Origin: Sergeia podlipaevii
Taxonomy: Eukaryota > Euglenozoa > Kinetoplastea > Trypanosomatida > Trypanosomatidae
Direction of reading: 5' to 3'
DNA length: 17,500 nucleotides
NCBI GenBank assembly: GCA_030849805.1
Contig: JASANZ010001842.1
Span: 1-17,500, forward strand
Below the pieces are notes generated by a model that made no database searches, had not been told where the DNA came from, and saw only the letters and a list, made by a program, of their open reading frames with translations. This document shows, piece after piece, positions 15,213 through 17,500 of the stretch; the first letter of the stretch is position 1; every line of letters begins with the position of its first letter. Both the position numbers and the translations under genes were made by a program.

Positions 15213-15388
15213 ATTTTGCTTTTTGTTACTAATATTGTGTTACTCTATTCTGTTTTCCCTTTTTTCTTTTCTTTTTTCTTTTTCCTTTTCCTTTACCTAT
15301 TCTGTTTTCCTTTTTTCCTTTTCTTTTTCCTTTTTCCTTTTCTTTTTCCTTTACCTTTACTTTTTCCTTTTTCCTTTTTTTTTTTTAG
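15213..15388 (+). promoter_or_regulatory. Very long pyrimidine tract with candidate trans-splice acceptor AG 15387-15388
   Basis: Positions 15213-15386 contain no AG. From 15248 the sequence is almost entirely T and C, in irregular TTTTCC/TTTTTC units, ending in a T12 run and TAG. By sequence it is the strongest acceptor-like signal in the window. It lies 398 bases before the next gene, and the intervening RNA contains an ATG. Confidence 0.5.
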
Positions 15389-15689
15389 TGCTGCGATAGC
15401 ATTATTGATTGAAGTCTTTAATATTTTCCGAAAGACTATTCTGTTTCTTGAGGGGTGGCATATGAAAGTTGGATTTGGGTAAGCCTTGAACGAGCAAATC
15501 GTAGAGTGGAGCCGTGTAAGATTCTTCTTGGAAATCCAGAGATATTTACATATTTATCTCTTCTTGTTTTTTTTTTTAAAAAAAAGGGATCTTTTCTCCT
15601 CTTTTCTTTTCGTTGCTCGTTATCTTTTTTCTTTCTTTCTTTCTTTCTTTATTGCTACCATTTTGCCTCGTACCAAAAAATAAGAGCAG

Positions 15690-15722
15690 TTTTTTTTTTT
15701 TTTCCCCACTTCCGCCTGTAAG
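15690..15722 (+). promoter_or_regulatory. Polypyrimidine tract and trans-splice acceptor nearest the 484-residue gene
   Basis: A poly-T run and T/C-rich sequence end in CCGCCTGTAAG, with AG at 15721-15722. The 64-base leader contains no ATG before 15787. Confidence 0.55.
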
Positions 15723-15786
15723 TATCCTTTTTTGTATACCTTGCCTTTGTTTGTTGTAAACATTTTTTTTTTGATCCTGTTTCGCC

Positions 15787-17241
15787 ATGGTGCGCCTTCC
15801 AAACATTAAATGTGCTATGATGGACAGCTTCAACAGCGTCAGTGGTGAGCAAGGACTTTATGTCTCCCCTGGCAGCAGCACAGACAAGCATCGTGCGGCT
15901 GGCGCTACTCCTCCCATCATGCAGTTTGCCATGTCCCGCAAGGCTGTATGTCCTCCTGTCAGCTGTACAAGCGTCGCCACTGGTGCTGCTAGCAACCGAA
16001 CGCACTTCACGGGTCGCTCCGTGAAGCGATATGGAGAGAGCACCACAAGCGATAGCGGCGCTTCTGCGCTGGCCCGGGCTCGTGGCGCCGGTGCTGCTGC
16101 GGTTGCGACTGCCTCCCAGGTTTCTGGAGAAGCCTTCCCGGGCGTTGTTAGGAGCTCTACCGGGCACAACGCAAGCGAATTGTTCAACCAAAGGACTCGC
16201 CACCATCACCGCCGCTTCTTACAACTCTGTGGGAAGCTGCCCCCACCGCGCAAGGTGCCGCAGCCGCTCCCCTTGAGTGAGATGACCAGTGGCGCGTCAC
16301 TAGGGCCCGCCCCTCTGCCATACCACCGAAGCCTCCTCAAGGACGACGATAGCGCCAACAAGATGAACTACATGGCAAGCATCGATGGCAGCGTCTCTGT
16401 GCCAGCCTCTCCGCGCCACACAGTACCCACACCACCACCGCAGCTCAACTTGACACCGCTAAACGGACTCACAGTTGCTAACATCGTTGAAGGTGACGCT
16501 GCGCCTGCTATGCCCTACGGTGCTGGCACGTGTGGACTGCGTGAGAAGCAGCGGCTTCGTGAAAAACAGGGGCGACGGGGACGACGCGGCAACGAGGCAG
16601 CACACCGGCGACGACATGATGAAAACGTGGATGCGTCCAAGCCGTGTCGCTCGTTTATCCGTAATGTCCCTACTGACGAGAAACACAACAGTACGCTGAA
16701 TGGTACCGCACATGGCAGTCAACCCACGAAGCTCCCACCCATCAAAAGCAAGTATACCGCCCTCGCCCTCGCCTCTGGGCGGTCTCCGCAGAATGCATGC
16801 AAAATGAGTGTGAACACAAAGCAGGTGCTGTTTGGTAAAGCCCCCCGGTCCTACACGCACAACTTTCCTTCTGGAGGTGTACTAGACATGTTTTGCTACT
16901 TTTCCACTCATAGGTCGAACCCGGTGTACTATGAAAAGCATCTCGGCAGTGGTAAGGACGGCGCTGCCCACCTGAGCAACTGCAGCCGCAACGAGAGCAG
17001 TTTTCTCTTCAGCGCGTCTGTGGCGGATAGTGGGTATTTCGATGGGTTGGTTGCTGCGTCCGTCGCAAACAGTAGTTTCTATAGCGAGCAACCGCAGCTG
17101 CCGCAACGCTTGTTCAAAAGCAAGAAAGCTGAGGTTAGCCGAAGCTTTGGGGTAAGCCAACGTGGCGTTGGAAAATTAGATGCCACACTTCTGTTTGATG
17201 CACAACAAGCGCAGGAGTTGCCCATTCAGACACCAAGCTGA
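15787..17241 (+). CDS. Basic, low-complexity protein of unknown function
   Basis: Encodes 484 residues. I recognise no domain. The protein is rich in Ser, Ala, Arg and Pro, has no clear membrane segment, and looks largely disordered. A very basic stretch (about residues 245-275, with LREKQRLREKQGRRGRR) could bind nucleic acid or microtubules or act as a nuclear signal. Residues 330-400 look the most ordered, with FGKAPRSYTHNF, DMFCYFST and NPVYYEKHLGSG, and could be the conserved core. The C-terminal part has repeated SSF/SRSF-type segments. The start is the first ATG after the predicted acceptor at 15722. Length, balanced composition and the open frame support a real gene. Trypanosomatids have many such lineage-specific proteins, often cytoskeletal, but nothing here decides its role. 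Confidence 0.72.
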   Translation: MVRLPNIKCAMMDSFNSVSGEQGLYVSPGSSTDKHRAAGATPPIMQFAMSRKAVCPPVSCTSVATGAASNRTHFTGRSVKRYGESTTSDSGASALARARGAGAAAVATASQVSGEAFPGVVRSSTGHNASELFNQRTRHHHRRFLQLCGKLPPPRKVPQPLPLSEMTSGASLGPAPLPYHRSLLKDDDSANKMNYMASIDGSVSVPASPRHTVPTPPPQLNLTPLNGLTVANIVEGDAAPAMPYGAGTCGLREKQRLREKQGRRGRRGNEAAHRRRHDENVDASKPCRSFIRNVPTDEKHNSTLNGTAHGSQPTKLPPIKSKYTALALASGRSPQNACKMSVNTKQVLFGKAPRSYTHNFPSGGVLDMFCYFSTHRSNPVYYEKHLGSGKDGAAHLSNCSRNESSFLFSASVADSGYFDGLVAASVANSSFYSEQPQLPQRLFKSKKAEVSRSFGVSQRGVGKLDATLLFDAQQAQELPIQTPS

Positions 17242-17500
17242 AAGTGAGAAGCATGTTTCTTGTTTGCTATTACTACTACTGTGTTAGACTTTCCAGCGTC
17301 TATGTACTTATAAAATAAGAGTACCCTGGTTAAACCACGCTCTACAGTTACCCTTGTACCTATCTCTCTCTCCCCCCTCTTTATTTCTTTCTTTCTTCCT
17401 TTCGTTCTTTTCGCTCTCACTCAGTGTGTGTGTGCTTACAAAAATGCTTGTGTAACTCCTTTTTTCTTGTTTTTTTTTTCTTTTTTTTTTCTTGTTTGTT
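17242..17500 (+). other. 3'UTR start and next polypyrimidine tract at the window edge
   Basis: No gene is visible. Pyrimidine-rich sequence appears at 17360-17415 and again, more strongly, at 17459-17500, where it runs off the window. The acceptor AG and start codon of the next gene are expected just to the right. Confidence 0.5.

Larger units (their letters stand above)
14804..15786 (+). other. Spacer between the MRM3-like gene and the 484-residue gene
   Basis: No convincing gene lies in 983 bases. It starts with A/T-rich sequence, then holds a piece of more balanced composition (about 15045-15130), a very long pyrimidine tract (15213-15388), about 150 bases of mixed sequence with a 6-codon ATG frame starting at 15462, and T-rich tracts leading to AG 15722. 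Confidence 0.6.
1..17500 (+). other. Part of a trypanosomatid-type directional gene cluster
   Basis: All eight credible genes run on the + strand, have no introns, and are separated by pyrimidine-rich spacers ending in AG. No antisense reading frame resembles a known protein. In kinetoplastids such arrays are transcribed as one polycistronic precursor, and mature mRNAs arise by spliced-leader trans-splicing coupled to polyadenylation of the upstream gene. No strand switch, promoter-like element or transcription terminator is visible inside the window. The assignment to this group is inferred from gene content and spacer architecture. Confidence 0.85.

Noticed and set aside
15193..15721. Hydrophobic frames of 65-88 residues in the pyrimidine tracts before the 484-residue gene
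   Set aside because: They are poly-Phe/Leu/Ser from T/C-rich splice signals, with non-ATG starts in several cases.
16910..16930. GGTCGAACCC resembling a tRNA B box
   Set aside because: It lies inside the 484-residue coding region, and no A box, anticodon arm or acceptor stem can be built around it.
1..17500. Search for mobile elements, CRISPR arrays or a multi-gene defence or biosynthetic system
   Set aside because: No transposase, reverse transcriptase, terminal repeats or spaced repeats are visible, and gene functions are unrelated housekeeping roles.

Overview
The window looks like part of a trypanosomatid (kinetoplastid) chromosome. All eight credible protein genes lie on the + strand and have no introns. 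They are separated by AT-rich spacers full of microsatellites, in which long pyrimidine tracts end at an AG shortly before each start codon. This is the layout of a polycistronic directional gene cluster processed by spliced-leader trans-splicing and polyadenylation. The genus cannot be fixed from the sequence alone. The coding regions are visibly more GC-rich than the spacers, and several proteins carry Gly, Ser or Glu runs encoded by triplet repeats.

Layout: spacer (1-1179); Cdh1/fizzy-related APC/C activator with WD40 repeats (1180-3474); spacer; UBC12-like E2 (4352-4891); a long microsatellite-rich spacer; a multi-pass membrane protein resembling the Tim17/22/23 family (6088-7473); spacer; SMYD-like TPR/SET/MYND methyltransferase (8325-9527); spacer; TFIIH p44/Ssl1 subunit (10033-11460); spacer; a 271-residue protein of unknown function with a possible mitochondrial presequence (12093-12908); a spacer with a (TA)n run containing one undetermined base; a mitochondrial MRM3-like SpoU/TrmH RNA 2'-O-methyltransferase (13391-14803); spacer; an unrecognised 484-residue basic protein (15787-17241); and a final pyrimidine tract running off the window edge.

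The genes have unrelated housekeeping roles (cell cycle, neddylation, probable mitochondrial membrane biology, protein methylation, transcription/repair, organellar RNA modification). This is normal for a kinetoplastid gene cluster, where co-transcription does not imply a shared pathway. I see no mobile element, CRISPR array, tRNA, rRNA, viral insert or toxin gene. Two starts need care: the membrane-protein gene should begin at ATG 6088, not the TTG at 6082, and the 271-residue gene at ATG 12093, not the GTG at 12003.

I did not find a convincing new multi-gene system. The most interesting signals are regulatory: long stretches without any AG dinucleotide before candidate splice acceptors; dinucleotide microsatellites that almost touch several start codons; a gene where a pyrimidine tract sits so close to the ATG that splicing to the next AG would remove its N-terminal 63 residues in frame; and two strong pyrimidine tract/AG signals with no recognisable gene directly behind them.
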